Assembly (NCBI GenBank): GCA_947456245.1
Contig: CANGPS010000004.1
Location: forward strand, 27,253 to 91,252
Source of the DNA: Acidimicrobiaceae bacterium
GTDB lineage: Bacteria; Actinomycetota; Acidimicrobiia; Acidimicrobiales; RAAP-2
Reading direction: 5' to 3'
Length of the DNA stretch: 64,000 nucleotides
The position numbers and the translations under genes are program-made. Below the pieces are notes generated by a model. That model did no database searches and was not told where the DNA came from. It saw nothing but the letters and a program-made list of their open reading frames with translations. Positions 33,391 to 42,547 of the stretch are shown here, piece after piece. How positions within the stretch are numbered: position 1 is the first letter of the stretch; every line of letters starts with the position of its first letter.

Positions 33391-33617
33391 CGGATCACGC
33401 CCAGGGCGGCCACGGCGGCGGCGAACGGCGCGATCAGCGCCAGCGACCCGATGATCATCCAGCGGGTCCGCTCCCGGTGGGCCGCCGCCTGAGCCGCCCG
33501 GCTCGAGCGCCGGCTCGGCGCGGCATGGTGCCCGAAGGGGGCGGCATGGGCCCCGTGGTGGCTTGAACGGCGCAGGCTCGAGCCGCGTCGCTGGTGAGAG
33601 GGGGTCTCGAGGGTCAT
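33387..33617 (-). CDS. Small basic single-pass membrane protein
   Basis: The 76-residue protein, not recognised by family, has an N-terminal two-thirds rich in Arg, Ser, His and Ala and one C-terminal hydrophobic helix (about 52-74, starting WMIIGSLALIAPF). Actinobacteria often carry a membrane protein of the LytR-CpsA-Psr type between nadD and rsfS; this is far smaller and lacks such a domain. ATG 33617 lies seven bases after the nadD stop and the gene overlaps rsfS by four bases. Tight placement supports that it is real. Confidence 0.6.
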   Translation of the reverse strand: MTLETPSHQRRGSSLRRSSHHGAHAAPFGHHAAPSRRSSRAAQAAAHRERTRWMIIGSLALIAPFAAAVAALGVIR

Positions 33618-33624
33618 CTGCCGC

Positions 33625-34260
33625 TCAAGCGTACAGACCCTGCTGGGAGATGTGCCGGATGATGTCCTCGGGCACCCGCCCCGCCAACGGCAGGCCGGCT
33701 CGGACGTCACGGCGGATGTCCGAGCTCGAGATGTCGAGGTCATCGCTCTCGATGGCCACGCTCCTCCAGCCAGCGGGGAGCCGAAGGGGGCTCCCGGGCC
33801 GCGACAGCACGGCCACGCGGACCAGGTGGCGAAGCTCGTCCGCCCGCTCCCAGGTGTCGAGCATCCCGGCCAGGTCCGCCCCCACCACGAGCCACGGCAG
33901 CATCACGCCGGATTGGGCCAGCTCCTCGACCGTGTCGATCGTGTAGCTCGGTCCACCACGGGCCACCTCGAGGTCGCACACCTCTATTCCCTGGTGCCCC
34001 TCGACGCCGAGCCGGGCCATGGCGAGCCGCTCCTCGGCCGGCGAGACCTGCCGGTCGGGGGACTTCTGCCACGGGTCGTTGGCCACCACGAGGAGCACAA
34101 CCTCGAGGCCGAGCGACTGGCGCGCCCGCTCGGCTGCGGCCACATGGCCGAGGTGGAGCGGGTCGAATGTCCCCCCGAAGATGCCGACCGACCCGGGTGC
34201 GGTGGGCATGCTCACGCGCACCTGCGTCGTGCCGACAAGACGGTCGGCTGAGGTCGCCAT
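33625..34260 (-). CDS. nadD: Nicotinate-mononucleotide adenylyltransferase
   Basis: Makes deamido-NAD from nicotinate mononucleotide and ATP. The protein contains GIFGGTFDPLHLGH near the N-terminus, PSYTIDTVEEL, the VVGADL block and ISSSDIRRDVRAG near the end. ATG 34260 gives 211 residues; ATG 34209 (194 residues), with an AGGTG upstream, starts nearer the conserved block and may be the true start. Divergent from aroG with a short shared promoter region; first gene of the nadD-rsfS unit. Confidence 0.94.
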   Translation of the reverse strand: MATSADRLVGTTQVRVSMPTAPGSVGIFGGTFDPLHLGHVAAAERARQSLGLEVVLLVVANDPWQKSPDRQVSPAEERLAMARLGVEGHQGIEVCDLEVARGGPSYTIDTVEELAQSGVMLPWLVVGADLAGMLDTWERADELRHLVRVAVLSRPGSPLRLPAGWRSVAIESDDLDISSSDIRRDVRAGLPLAGRVPEDIIRHISQQGLYA

Positions 34261-34289
34261 GCCATGAGCGGAGCCTAGAACCTCGACCC

Positions 34290-34320
34290 GTGACCACCAC
34301 CGTGCGGCGTCCCGTAGCAT
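34290..34320 (+). promoter_or_regulatory. Likely leaderless aroG promoter
   Basis: TAGCAT (34315-34320) stands seven bases before the GTG at 34328, the spacing of a leaderless actinobacterial transcript. GTGACC at 34290-34295 is a weak -35 with a 19-base spacer. No Shine-Dalgarno sequence is present before the GTG, in agreement. Confidence 0.5.
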
Positions 34321-34327
34321 CGTCGCT

Positions 34328-35686
34328 GTGACTGTGACCCGTGACCGCGAGAGCTGGAGCCCCGGATCCTGGCGCGCCCACGAGGCCGCCCAGCAGCCGA
34401 CGTGGCCTGACACGGCGGCGCTCTCGGACGTCGAGGCCCAGCTCCGGCTCCTGCCACCCCTGGTCTTCGCCGGCGAGGCGCGCAGCCTGTCCGCCGATCT
34501 CGCCGAGGTCGCCGCCGGCCGGGCGTTCCTGCTCCAGGCGGGCGACTGCGCCGAATCCTTCCACGACTCGGCCGCTGACCAGATCCGCGACAAGCTCAAG
34601 GTCATCCTCCAGATGGCCGTCGCCCTGACCTACGCCTCGGGCGTGCCAGTGGTCAAGGTCGGCCGCATCGCGGGGCAGTTCGCCAAGCCGAGGTCATCGA
34701 ACACCGAGGAGCGCGACGGCGTCGTCCTCGACTCGTTCCGCGGCCACATCGTGAACTCCGAGACCTTCACCGAAGCCGACCGCGTTCCGGACCCCGGACG
34801 ACTCCTCGAGGCCTACCACCAGTCGGTGGCCACCCTGAACCTGCTGCGGGCCTTCACCAAGGGCGGCTTCGCCGACCTCAGCCAGGTCCACTCGTGGAAC
34901 CAGCAGTTCGTCGCCTCCTCACCCGAGGGCCAGCGCTACGAGGCCATCGCCGGGGAGATCGACCGGGCGCTGCACTTCATGGCGGCCTGCGGCATCGACC
35001 TCTCCCGTGAAGGTTCGCTCCACGAGGTCGACTTCTACACCAGCCACGAGGCCCTGATCCTCCCCTACGAGGAGGCGCTGACCCGAACCGACTCGACCTC
35101 TGGCGACGCGTATGACTGCTCGGCCCACATGCTCTGGATCGGCGATCGGACCCGTCAGCTCGACGGGGCCCACGTCGAGTTCCTCTCGGGCGTGCGCAAC
35201 CCCATCGGCCTCAAGGTCGGGCCCTCAGCCGACGTGGACGACATCACGGCGCTGTGCGACAAGCTCGACCCGGGGCTCACCCCAGGGCGCCTCACGCTCA
35301 TCACCCGCTACGGCGCCGACCGGGTCGCAGCCCACCTCCCCGACCTGATCGAAGCCGTCGGACGGTCCGGCCACCCCGTGGTGTGGGCCTGCGACCCCAT
35401 GCACGGCAACACCTTCACCTCGGCCACCGGGCACAAGACCCGGCGCTTCGACGACATCGTGGCTGAGATCGCCTCGTTCTTCGCCGTCCACCGCTCGATG
35501 GGCACCTGGCCCGGCGGCGTGCACATCGAGCTGACCGGCGACGACGTGACCGAGTGCCTCGGCGGCTCGGAGTCGATCCTCGAGGGCGACCTCGCCGACA
35601 ACTACACGACGATCTGCGACCCGAGGCTCAACGCTCGGCAGTCGCTCGACCTCGCCTTCCTCGTCGCCGAGCAGCTCCGAGCCTGA
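34328..35686 (+). CDS. aroG: 3-deoxy-7-phosphoheptulonate synthase, class II
   Basis: First enzyme of the shikimate pathway, joining PEP and erythrose 4-phosphate. The 452-residue protein is of the class II (plant/Mycobacterium) type with metal ligands Cys74 ([11 protein letters not shown]), the His of DPMHGNT, the Glu of [15 protein letters not shown] and the Asp of [15 protein letters not shown]. It starts at GTG 34328 (a second GTG follows at 34334). It stands alone between divergent nadD and the convergent repeat-protein gene four bases away. No other shikimate gene is in the window. Confidence 0.96.
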   Translation: MTVTRDRESWSPGSWRAHEAAQQPTWPDTAALSDVEAQLRLLPPLVFAGEARSLSADLAEVAAGRAFLLQAGDCAESFHDSAADQIRDKLKVILQMAVALTYASGVPVVKVGRIAGQFAKPRSSNTEERDGVVLDSFRGHIVNSETFTEADRVPDPGRLLEAYHQSVATLNLLRAFTKGGFADLSQVHSWNQQFVASSPEGQRYEAIAGEIDRALHFMAACGIDLSREGSLHEVDFYTSHEALILPYEEALTRTDSTSGDAYDCSAHMLWIGDRTRQLDGAHVEFLSGVRNPIGLKVGPSADVDDITALCDKLDPGLTPGRLTLITRYGADRVAAHLPDLIEAVGRSGHPVVWACDPMHGNTFTSATGHKTRRFDDIVAEIASFFAVHRSMGTWPGGVHIELTGDDVTECLGGSESILEGDLADNYTTICDPRLNARQSLDLAFLVAEQLRA

Positions 35687-35690
35687 GCGA

Positions 35691-38084
35691 TCAGCCGGGA
35701 CCGAAGGTCCCGACGGCCACGATCGGCACAGCGCCAGTTCCGAACACCGACGTGCCCGCTCCCCCGACGGCCACGCAGGTCCGCGGTGCCGATCCCGCGC
35801 AGGAGACCCCTGAGAACGTCGCCCCGACCATGGGGCTCGGCACCGAGATCTCCGGCGTCGGCGTGAGGTTCCTGTACGCGTCAGACCCGAGAAGGGCCCC
35901 AGTCACCAGCTGGCCGGAGACGATGCTGATGTCGGATCCGACCACGACGCACGACTGGGCACCGGCGCACGACAGGCCCGTGAACTGCACGAACGAGCCG
36001 GTGGAGGGACCGCCGATGTCGTTGTGCGTGGTCCACCGGCCTCCATCGAGGTAGGCGGTGAAGGACCGTTGCTGTCCCAGTATGAACCCACCGTCCTCTT
36101 GGCCGATCGCCTTGCAGGCCCCCGGAGCCCAGCACGACACCAGTGTCAGACCCGCTGACCCGATCCCAACTGGTTGCGACAGCACGTCGAGGGCCCAGCT
36201 CGAGCCGTCGCCGATGGCCGCCCAGGGGTGCCCCGACGTCCCGCCGACCACGGCGCACCACGTCACCGTCGGGCACGACAGCGACTCCGGGCTGTCGAAG
36301 AGGCTGAGCTGCCTCGTCCCCTGAGGCAGCGGGAAGGTCGTGGCGCCGAAGCCACTCCCGTCGAAGCGGACCGTGGCCACCTCCGTCGGGCTCCCGGTCC
36401 AGTTCCCGACCGCGGACACCACGGTGCACTGGTCGACCTCGGGGCAGGCGATCAGCGGAGAGCCGGTCCCGTTGCCCGCCCACTCTCGCGAGCGTGGGAT
36501 CGCCCGAGCTGACCAGGTGCCCCCGGCATCGATCAGCAGGTAGGAGCGAGTCACACCCCGCGCCGGCACGGGCCCCGTCGTGGGGATATAGCCAGAGGAA
36601 GCTCCTGCTCCCTGCGAGAGGAATGCGGTTGCCGTGGCCGCACACCAGGTCGGCGAGGGGCACGAAACGTGCGACAGCGTGAACATGCCAGGGATGCCAT
36701 TGATCTTCGGCAGTGGCGTCGGCGTCCAGGATGATCCGTCGTAGATGTCCAATGCCGCTGAGTTCGTTCCCAGGATGTTGGTCGACCGCGCCACCGCCAC
36801 GCAGGATGTCGGGGAGGCGCACGAGACATCAGACAGGGTCGTCTCGATTGGTCCGTCGGGGTTCGAGGCCGTCCTCATCCGCCACTCACCTCCGTGAGGA
36901 CTCGCCACGGCCACCTTCTGGGTGTCCCCAGTCGAACCGACGGCGGTGCAGTCCTTGGTGGTGACGACGCACGAGACGCCGAGCAGGGACTGGGTGGACG
37001 AGTGTGTCCGATCGTCCAGGTTCGGGGAGCGCCAACTCCCGCGGCGGAGCACCTCGACGGATGCCGATGGCAACCCGCCCGAGGATCCGACGGCCGCGCA
37101 GGATCCGACGGAGGTGCACGACACGGACGAGAGCGACGGCCACTCGCTCGCCCACTGAGCGTGGAGGTTGACCGGGAGCGCGGCCATCGTCCAGCTCGCG
37201 GCCGCTCTGGTCGCCACCAGAGGCCGCGTGACCCCCTTGCGCACTGAGAAGCCGACGGCGGTGCAGTCCTCGTCCGTGGGACAGCTGACGCCGAGGAGCC
37301 CTCCGGCCGTCGTCGATCCTCCAAGAGCGAGCGTGCGAATGTCCCATGTTCCGGTCTGCAGGGTCGCCACCACCGGCTGCTGTACCGATGGCAACACGCC
37401 TTGGACCCCGACTGCCGTGCACGCCACATCCGACGCGCACGCCACTGACGAGAGGTGGGCAAGCGGTGGGCCGGTGGTCTCTACTTGGCCCCAACCCGAC
37501 CCATCGAACCGATAGACCATCGCCTGATCGACCCCGAACCCATCGCGGCTCCAGCCGACAGCCGTGCAGAAGGTCGGCGACGGGCACGACACGCCGGCCA
37601 GCGCAGAAGCCTGAGAGAGGCCCGTGTAGCCGATCACCGCCTGGACGTCCCACCCAGCACCACTCCAGGTCGCCGCGACTGCTCGCGAGATCGAGGCGTT
37701 GTCGATCGCCGCCCCAACCGCCGCGCACCAGTCCACCGAGGGGCACGATACCGAGGACAAGGTCAGCGCCTGATGTCCGAAGCTCACGTCGACGGGCTGG
37801 GGCGTCCAGGTCGAGCCCAACCGGTGGCTGGCGAACGGCTGCGCTGCGCCGGTGGCATCGGACACGCTGCCAACGGCAATGCAGTCCTTGGGGGCGCCAC
37901 ACGACACGGCCGTGAGATGGGCTGTCGGCTGACCTGGGAGATCCCACCCGGGCAGCGTGACCTGGGGTCCCGGGTCGGTCGCTCCGGCCGGCGCATCGAC
38001 GGCGCCGAGGGTGCCGAGGGTGCCGATCACCAAGACGACCGAGGCGAGGAGTGCTCGCCGCGTGCTGGTCGAACCTCGCATCAT
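35691..38084 (-). CDS. Secreted Cys-paired 14-repeat protein
   Basis: The 797-residue protein has a signal peptide (about 1-38, Arg-rich start, hydrophobic core ending near APAGAT) and then only repeats. I count 14 units of about 45-65 residues marked by a motif like L-s-x-V-S-C-P-S-x-x-x-C-x-A-V-G. Each has two Cys five to seven residues apart, likely disulphide-linked outside the cell. Spacing and Gly/Trp pattern suggest a beta-propeller or similar beta-rich fold. ATG 38084 has AAGGA eight bases upstream. It has no neighbour in an operon. Function unknown; adhesion or surface binding is a guess. Confidence 0.8.
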   Translation of the reverse strand: MMRGSTSTRRALLASVVLVIGTLGTLGAVDAPAGATDPGPQVTLPGWDLPGQPTAHLTAVSCGAPKDCIAVGSVSDATGAAQPFASHRLGSTWTPQPVDVSFGHQALTLSSVSCPSVDWCAAVGAAIDNASISRAVAATWSGAGWDVQAVIGYTGLSQASALAGVSCPSPTFCTAVGWSRDGFGVDQAMVYRFDGSGWGQVETTGPPLAHLSSVACASDVACTAVGVQGVLPSVQQPVVATLQTGTWDIRTLALGGSTTAGGLLGVSCPTDEDCTAVGFSVRKGVTRPLVATRAAASWTMAALPVNLHAQWASEWPSLSSVSCTSVGSCAAVGSSGGLPSASVEVLRRGSWRSPNLDDRTHSSTQSLLGVSCVVTTKDCTAVGSTGDTQKVAVASPHGGEWRMRTASNPDGPIETTLSDVSCASPTSCVAVARSTNILGTNSAALDIYDGSSWTPTPLPKINGIPGMFTLSHVSCPSPTWCAATATAFLSQGAGASSGYIPTTGPVPARGVTRSYLLIDAGGTWSARAIPRSREWAGNGTGSPLIACPEVDQCTVVSAVGNWTGSPTEVATVRFDGSGFGATTFPLPQGTRQLSLFDSPESLSCPTVTWCAVVGGTSGHPWAAIGDGSSWALDVLSQPVGIGSAGLTLVSCWAPGACKAIGQEDGGFILGQQRSFTAYLDGGRWTTHNDIGGPSTGSFVQFTGLSCAGAQSCVVVGSDISIVSGQLVTGALLGSDAYRNLTPTPEISVPSPMVGATFSGVSCAGSAPRTCVAVGGAGTSVFGTGAVPIVAVGTFGPG

Positions 38085-38148
38085 GCCCCCAGTCCTTGAC
38101 GTTGCCGCAGTAGAGCACATGCACGACATCGAGTGGTGCCCGTCATGG

Positions 38149-38835
38149 TCAGGTGCTCGCGTCGTTGTAGCGCTTGAGCCTCCAGCCGAACGTCGAGTAC
38201 TCCCACTCGGTCAGCGAGGCGTGCTCGGTCTGGAGTCGCAGGCGGCGATGCGGACCACCCTCCGGCGAGCCGGCAAGCAGACGAAGCATCGAGGCCTCGA
38301 TGACCCCGGCATGGGTGGCCGCCACCACCAGCTGACCCTGGTGGTCGCCGGCGATGCGCTCCATGGTGCGCCCCACCCGGTCGACGAAGCTGTTCCAGGA
38401 CTCGCCGCCAGGGGCGAAGGGGTCGCCGGGGCTGACGTCGAAGTCTCGAGGCTCGTACCGGTCGACGTATTCCTCCCACAGCAGGCCATCGGCCTCGCCG
38501 GGGTGCAGCTCACAGAGATCGCAGTCCACGATGATCTCGGACTGATCGAAGCCCACCGATGGTGCGAGGATCTCAGCCGTCTCCCTGGCCCGGCCCAGTC
38601 GAGAGGCCATCAGCACCGCGGTCGAGGCGAGCTCTCCGGTGCTGGCAAGGCGAGCGGCCATGGCCGACACCTGGGCCCGTCCCTCTTCGGTGAGGCCCGT
38701 GCAGGCCTCGTGACCACCGATGCGCCCCGAGACGTTGACCTCGCCCTGGCCGTGGCGGACGAGCACGATCCGCGTGGCTCCCTCTGGCGTCTCCATCGTC
38801 GTCCGGAGCCCCTCGGGAGGGGCGAGACGGGTCAC
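38149..38835 (-). CDS. Histidine phosphatase family protein
   Basis: The 228-residue member of the phosphoglycerate mutase-like superfamily has the phospho-His motif LVRHGQ (His28) and the second catalytic His in VAATHAGVIEAS. Members include broad phosphatases and mutases; nothing here fixes the substrate. It starts at GTG 38835, overlapping the VWA gene stop by four bases; METPEG 13 residues in is an alternative start. It is the last gene of the obgE-proB-proA-moxR-VWA run. Confidence 0.88.
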   Translation of the reverse strand: MTRLAPPEGLRTTMETPEGATRIVLVRHGQGEVNVSGRIGGHEACTGLTEEGRAQVSAMAARLASTGELASTAVLMASRLGRARETAEILAPSVGFDQSEIIVDCDLCELHPGEADGLLWEEYVDRYEPRDFDVSPGDPFAPGGESWNSFVDRVGRTMERIAGDHQGQLVVAATHAGVIEASMLRLLAGSPEGGPHRRLRLQTEHASLTEWEYSTFGWRLKRYNDAST

Positions 38836-40289
38836 GCCAGCTCGCCGACGAACTTCTCGAGCTGGCGGAGCGTGCGGACCTCGACCACCGAGTCGCAGTG
38901 CACCCCGTACTCCCCCACGATCGAGTCGCCCGAGCCCCAGTACGACGAGGGCTCGGGGTTGAGCCAGTAGACGTGGCGGGCTCTGGCCTGCAGATCGGCG
39001 ATCACCCAGGCGTTGGACGCGTGGTAGTTGTTCCGGGCGTCGCCCAGGATCAGGACACTGGTGCGCGAGTTGATCTCCTCGGCCCAGCGCTCGTGGAAGC
39101 GCTCGAAGGCATGGCCATAGTCAGAGTGTCCGTCCACCCAGACCACGTCGGCCTCGGTGTTGATGCGCTGGATGGCGTCGGCCGGATCGTCGGCCACCTC
39201 GAACAGGCGGGTCACCTCGTCGATGTTGTCCACGAAGACGAAGGAGCGCACCTTGGAGAACTGCGAGCTGATGGCGTACACGAGGTGGAGCGTGAAGCGG
39301 GCGAACGAGGCCACCGACCCGGAGATGTCGGCGATGACGACGATCTCGGGCTTCGACGGGTTCGGGTGCTTGTAGCGGGGGTCGATGGGCACGCCACCGG
39401 TCGACAGCGACCGGCGAACGGTCTGGCGGAAGTCGAGCGGGCCCTTGCGGCCGTGGCGGCGCTTGCGGGTGAGTCGGACCGCCAGCTTGCGGCTCAGCGG
39501 ACCCAAGGCTCGCTGGAGCGAGAGCATCTCGTCGCGCGAGGCGTGCATGACGTCGACGTCCTCGGGCAGGGGCTTGCGCACCGACCGCGCCAGCGCCTCT
39601 GCCCCTCGGTCCTCGACGAGGCGGCGACGGATCTCCGCCTCGACCGCCCGCTTCATGCCCTCGACACGGGCGCCGAGCTCGTCTCGGGCGAGGCGCTCCT
39701 CGAGTCCCGACATCCCGGCCTCGCCCTTGGCCTGGCGCTGCTCCTCGAGCACCCGCTCGAGCACCGCGTCGAGGTCCAGGTTCCGGAGCGTCCGGTAGAG
39801 GTAGTAGGTCCCACCCACCGGTCGGCCGGGCTCCATGCCGGCGTAGCGGCTGACGGCCTGCTGGGCCACGGCCGAGCGCATCTGGGCATCGTTGCTTCGG
39901 ATGGCCGCCTCGAGCATCTGCGCGAGCTCTTCGGCGGACATCGTCGAGCCGCCGCCCTGCCCCATCGACTTGCCAGCACCCTTGAGGCCCTTGGCCCCCT
40001 GGCCCTGCGCCTCGTCGTCAGCATCGTCGGAGTCGTCCTCCGACTCGTCGTCAGCATCGGACTGCGTCGGGTCGCGGCGGTCGGCGAAGTAGATCTCGAA
40101 GACCGAGTCGAAGGCGGCGCGATGGTCCTCGGACTTGACCAAGGTGGCGCGCAGCGCCGACTTGAACACGCTGCGCTGGGCGAGGTCGATTTCGGAGACG
40201 GCGTGGGCCGCGTCGACGTGCTCTGTCAGCGAGATGGGCAGGCCGGCCCGGCGGAGCTCGACGATGAAGTCGTTCAGGACGTCGAGCAC
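38832..40289 (-). CDS. CoxE-like von Willebrand factor A domain protein
   Basis: The 485-residue protein has an N-terminal helical region, an acidic Asp/Glu/Ser-rich linker (about 80-120), then a C-terminal VWA domain with MIDAS motif DISGS. Such proteins pair with MoxR AAA+ ATPases to insert metal cofactors or assemble complexes (CoxD/CoxE with CO dehydrogenase). GTG 40289 with AGGGGG just upstream is the start. The frame runs on to 40943 but that part is antiphase of the ATPase gene. Eight bases separate it from the ATPase gene stop. The target complex is not encoded here. Confidence 0.85.
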   Translation of the reverse strand: MLDVLNDFIVELRRAGLPISLTEHVDAAHAVSEIDLAQRSVFKSALRATLVKSEDHRAAFDSVFEIYFADRRDPTQSDADDESEDDSDDADDEAQGQGAKGLKGAGKSMGQGGGSTMSAEELAQMLEAAIRSNDAQMRSAVAQQAVSRYAGMEPGRPVGGTYYLYRTLRNLDLDAVLERVLEEQRQAKGEAGMSGLEERLARDELGARVEGMKRAVEAEIRRRLVEDRGAEALARSVRKPLPEDVDVMHASRDEMLSLQRALGPLSRKLAVRLTRKRRHGRKGPLDFRQTVRRSLSTGGVPIDPRYKHPNPSKPEIVVIADISGSVASFARFTLHLVYAISSQFSKVRSFVFVDNIDEVTRLFEVADDPADAIQRINTEADVVWVDGHSDYGHAFERFHERWAEEINSRTSVLILGDARNNYHASNAWVIADLQARARHVYWLNPEPSSYWGSGDSIVGEYGVHCDSVVEVRTLRQLEKFVGELA

Positions 40290-40297
40290 GTTGCCCC

Positions 40298-41200
40298 CTA
40301 CGACCTCGTCGAGGGCTTGGTCCCGAGCAGCTCGTGACGGGCCCGCTCGATGTCGCTCTGGTACTTGAGCAGGATGTGGAGCGTCTCGGCGGCGTCGTTC
40401 TCGTCGATCTCCTCCTTGCCGAGGACGACGAGGGTACGCGCCCAGTCGATGGTCTCGGAGACCGAGGGGTGCTTGCGCAGCTCCATCGACCGGATGGTCC
40501 GGACGATCTGGGCGATCTGGAGGGCCAGCTCGCCCGAGATCCCCGGCACTCGGCGCTCGACGATCTTGCGCTCCCGCTCGACGTCCGGGTAGCCCACGTG
40601 CAGGAACAGGCAGCGTCGCTTGAGCGCCTCGGAGAGCTCCCGGGTGTTGTTGGAGGTCAGGAACACCATGGGGATCTGCTCGGCCGTCACCGTGCCGAGC
40701 TCGGGGATCGACACCTGGTACTCCGAGAGGATCTCGAGCATGAGCGCCTCGGTCTCGAGCTCGACCCGGTCGACCTCGTCGATCAGCAGCACGACGGGGT
40801 CCTTGGCCCGGATGGCCTCGAGCAGCGGGCGGGTGAGCAGGAAGTCCTCGTCGAAGATGTCCTCCTCGAGCTCGCTCCAGTCGCGATCCTCGGCGCTGCC
40901 CTGGCCGGCCTGGATGCGCAGGAGCTGCTTGCGGTAGTTCCACTCGTAGAGGGCCTTCGACTCATCGAGGCCCTCGTAGCACTGCAGTCGGATCAATCGG
41001 GCCCCGGTGAGCTCGGCGACGGACTTCGCCAACTGGGTCTTGCCCGTCCCGGCCGGGCCCTCGACCAGGATCGGCTTCTGGAGCCGATCCGCCAGGAATA
41101 CGGTCGCCGCGATGGCGTCGTCGGAGAGGTAGTCGACCTCGTTGAGTCTGTCGTTGACCTCGTCAGGGCTGGCGAAGCGCGGGGTGGTGGTGTCGTTCAC
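40298..41200 (-). CDS. MoxR family AAA+ ATPase
   Basis: The 300-residue ATPase has Walker A GPAGTGKTQ, Walker B VVLLIDEVDR, sensor 1 in VFLTSNNTRELSEALKRRCLF and a C-terminal lid. MoxR proteins act as chaperones with VWA partners; the partner is the next gene. Starts at GTG 41200, overlapping the proA stop by four bases. Coupling to proline genes is probably positional rather than functional. Confidence 0.93.
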   Translation of the reverse strand: MNDTTTPRFASPDEVNDRLNEVDYLSDDAIAATVFLADRLQKPILVEGPAGTGKTQLAKSVAELTGARLIRLQCYEGLDESKALYEWNYRKQLLRIQAGQGSAEDRDWSELEEDIFDEDFLLTRPLLEAIRAKDPVVLLIDEVDRVELETEALMLEILSEYQVSIPELGTVTAEQIPMVFLTSNNTRELSEALKRRCLFLHVGYPDVERERKIVERRVPGISGELALQIAQIVRTIRSMELRKHPSVSETIDWARTLVVLGKEEIDENDAAETLHILLKYQSDIERARHELLGTKPSTRS

Positions 41201-42444
41201 GTGCGTGTCTGTCCTTCTCCTCGGATGACCCAGCGGGTGCTGGTCAGGGCCTCGAGGCCCATGGGGCCCCGAGCATGGATCTTCTGCGTCGAGATTCCGA
41301 CCTCGGCCCCGAGGCCGAGCTCGCTCCCATCGACGAAGCGCGTTGATGCGTTGAGCAGGACCGCCGCAGCCTCGACCTCGTCGAGGAAGCGCTCGGCGGC
41401 GGTCACGTCAGAGGTCACGATCGCCTCAGAGTGCCCGGAGCTGTGCCGGTTCACATGATCGATCGCTGCATCGAGGTCCTCGACGACTCGGACCGTGGCG
41501 ACGAGGTCGAGGAACTCGGTGCCGAAGTCCTCCGGGGATGCCGCCTCCATGTCCGGGCTGATCGTGCAGGCCGCCTCGTCACCGAGGAGTCGGACCTCTG
41601 GCATCTCAACGGCGAGCCGACCGAGCACCTCGTGGGCGACCTGCGCATGGAGCACGAGGGACTCCATGGCATTGCAGACGCCTGGTCGCTGGGTCTTGGC
41701 GTTCACGATGATCCGAACAGCCATGTCGAGATCGGCGTGCCGATCGACGTAGACGTGGCAGTTCCCGTCGCCGTCGAGCACATAGGGCACGGTCGCGTGC
41801 TCGCGCATCGAGGCGATCAGCGACGGTCCACCTCTCGGGATCAGGCAGTCGATGATGCCCTCGAGACGCATGAATGCCGCAGCGGTCTCATGGCTGGTGT
41901 CCTCGACCAGCGTGATCGCCGCCTCCGGGAGGCCGACCTCTCCGAGGCCGGCCCGCAGGGCGGCTGTGATCGCCATGTTCGACCGGATCGATGAGGACGA
42001 TCCACGGAGGAAGGCGGCGTTCCCGGAAGCCAGGCACAGGCCTGCGGCATCAGAGGTCACGTTGGGTCGGTTCTCGTAGATCACGCCGATCACCCCAAGG
42101 GGACGACGCACCTGGGTGACCTTGAGCCCGTTGGGACGCACGCTGCCAGCCACCGTCGCTCCCACGGGGTCCGGGAGCGAGGCGACCGTCTCGAGTCCGA
42201 GCGCCATCGCCTCGAGCCGCCCGGCGTCGAGCCGCAGGCGGTCGAGCGCCGTCGCCGTCAGGCCAGCCTCCTCGGCGCTGCGCAGATCAGCCTCGTTGGC
42301 CGTCAGGATCGTCGAGCGCTCAGAGCGAAGAGTCTCGGCCGCTGCTCGCAGCGCGGTCTGTCGGGTGACCCCCGACGAGCGCGACACCTCGCGTGACGCC
42401 TCCTTGACCTCGGCGCCGAGCGTCTCGATTTGTGAGGCCGTCAT
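41197..42444 (-). CDS. proA: Glutamate-5-semialdehyde dehydrogenase
   Basis: NADPH-dependent reduction of glutamyl 5-phosphate, the second proline step. The 415-residue protein shows RRPLGVIGVIYENRPNV, the catalytic Cys in NAKTQRPGVCNAMESLV and GLGAEVGISTQKIHARGPMG. ATG 42444 is chosen; the frame is open to 42798 but lies over the end of proB in another phase. It is separated from proB by 103 bases holding a hairpin, and coupled to the MoxR gene downstream. Confidence 0.96.
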   Translation of the reverse strand: MTASQIETLGAEVKEASREVSRSSGVTRQTALRAAAETLRSERSTILTANEADLRSAEEAGLTATALDRLRLDAGRLEAMALGLETVASLPDPVGATVAGSVRPNGLKVTQVRRPLGVIGVIYENRPNVTSDAAGLCLASGNAAFLRGSSSSIRSNMAITAALRAGLGEVGLPEAAITLVEDTSHETAAAFMRLEGIIDCLIPRGGPSLIASMREHATVPYVLDGDGNCHVYVDRHADLDMAVRIIVNAKTQRPGVCNAMESLVLHAQVAHEVLGRLAVEMPEVRLLGDEAACTISPDMEAASPEDFGTEFLDLVATVRVVEDLDAAIDHVNRHSSGHSEAIVTSDVTAAERFLDEVEAAAVLLNASTRFVDGSELGLGAEVGISTQKIHARGPMGLEALTSTRWVIRGEGQTRT

Positions 42445-42484
42445 GGGGCCAGAGCGTACCAACGCACCACACGCGCCCCCTCCG

Positions 42485-42507
42485 CGACGGGCGAAGCCTC
42501 GCCGTCG
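42485..42507 (-). terminator. Hairpin between proB and proA
   Basis: A nine-base-pair stem with a single bulged G (42485-42494 with 42499-42507) and a 4-base loop lies about 40 bases past the proB stop on the - strand, with no U-tract. It may attenuate or process the proB-proA message. Confidence 0.45.
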
Positions 42508-42547
42508 AGCACGAGAGGCACCAGGTGGCGGCGGGTTGGCACGGTGC

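Noticed and set aside
40290..40943. Upstream extension of the VWA gene
   Set aside because: This stretch reads Arg/Gly/Pro-rich antiphase of the MoxR gene; GTG 40289 has a good ribosome site and starts the conserved part.
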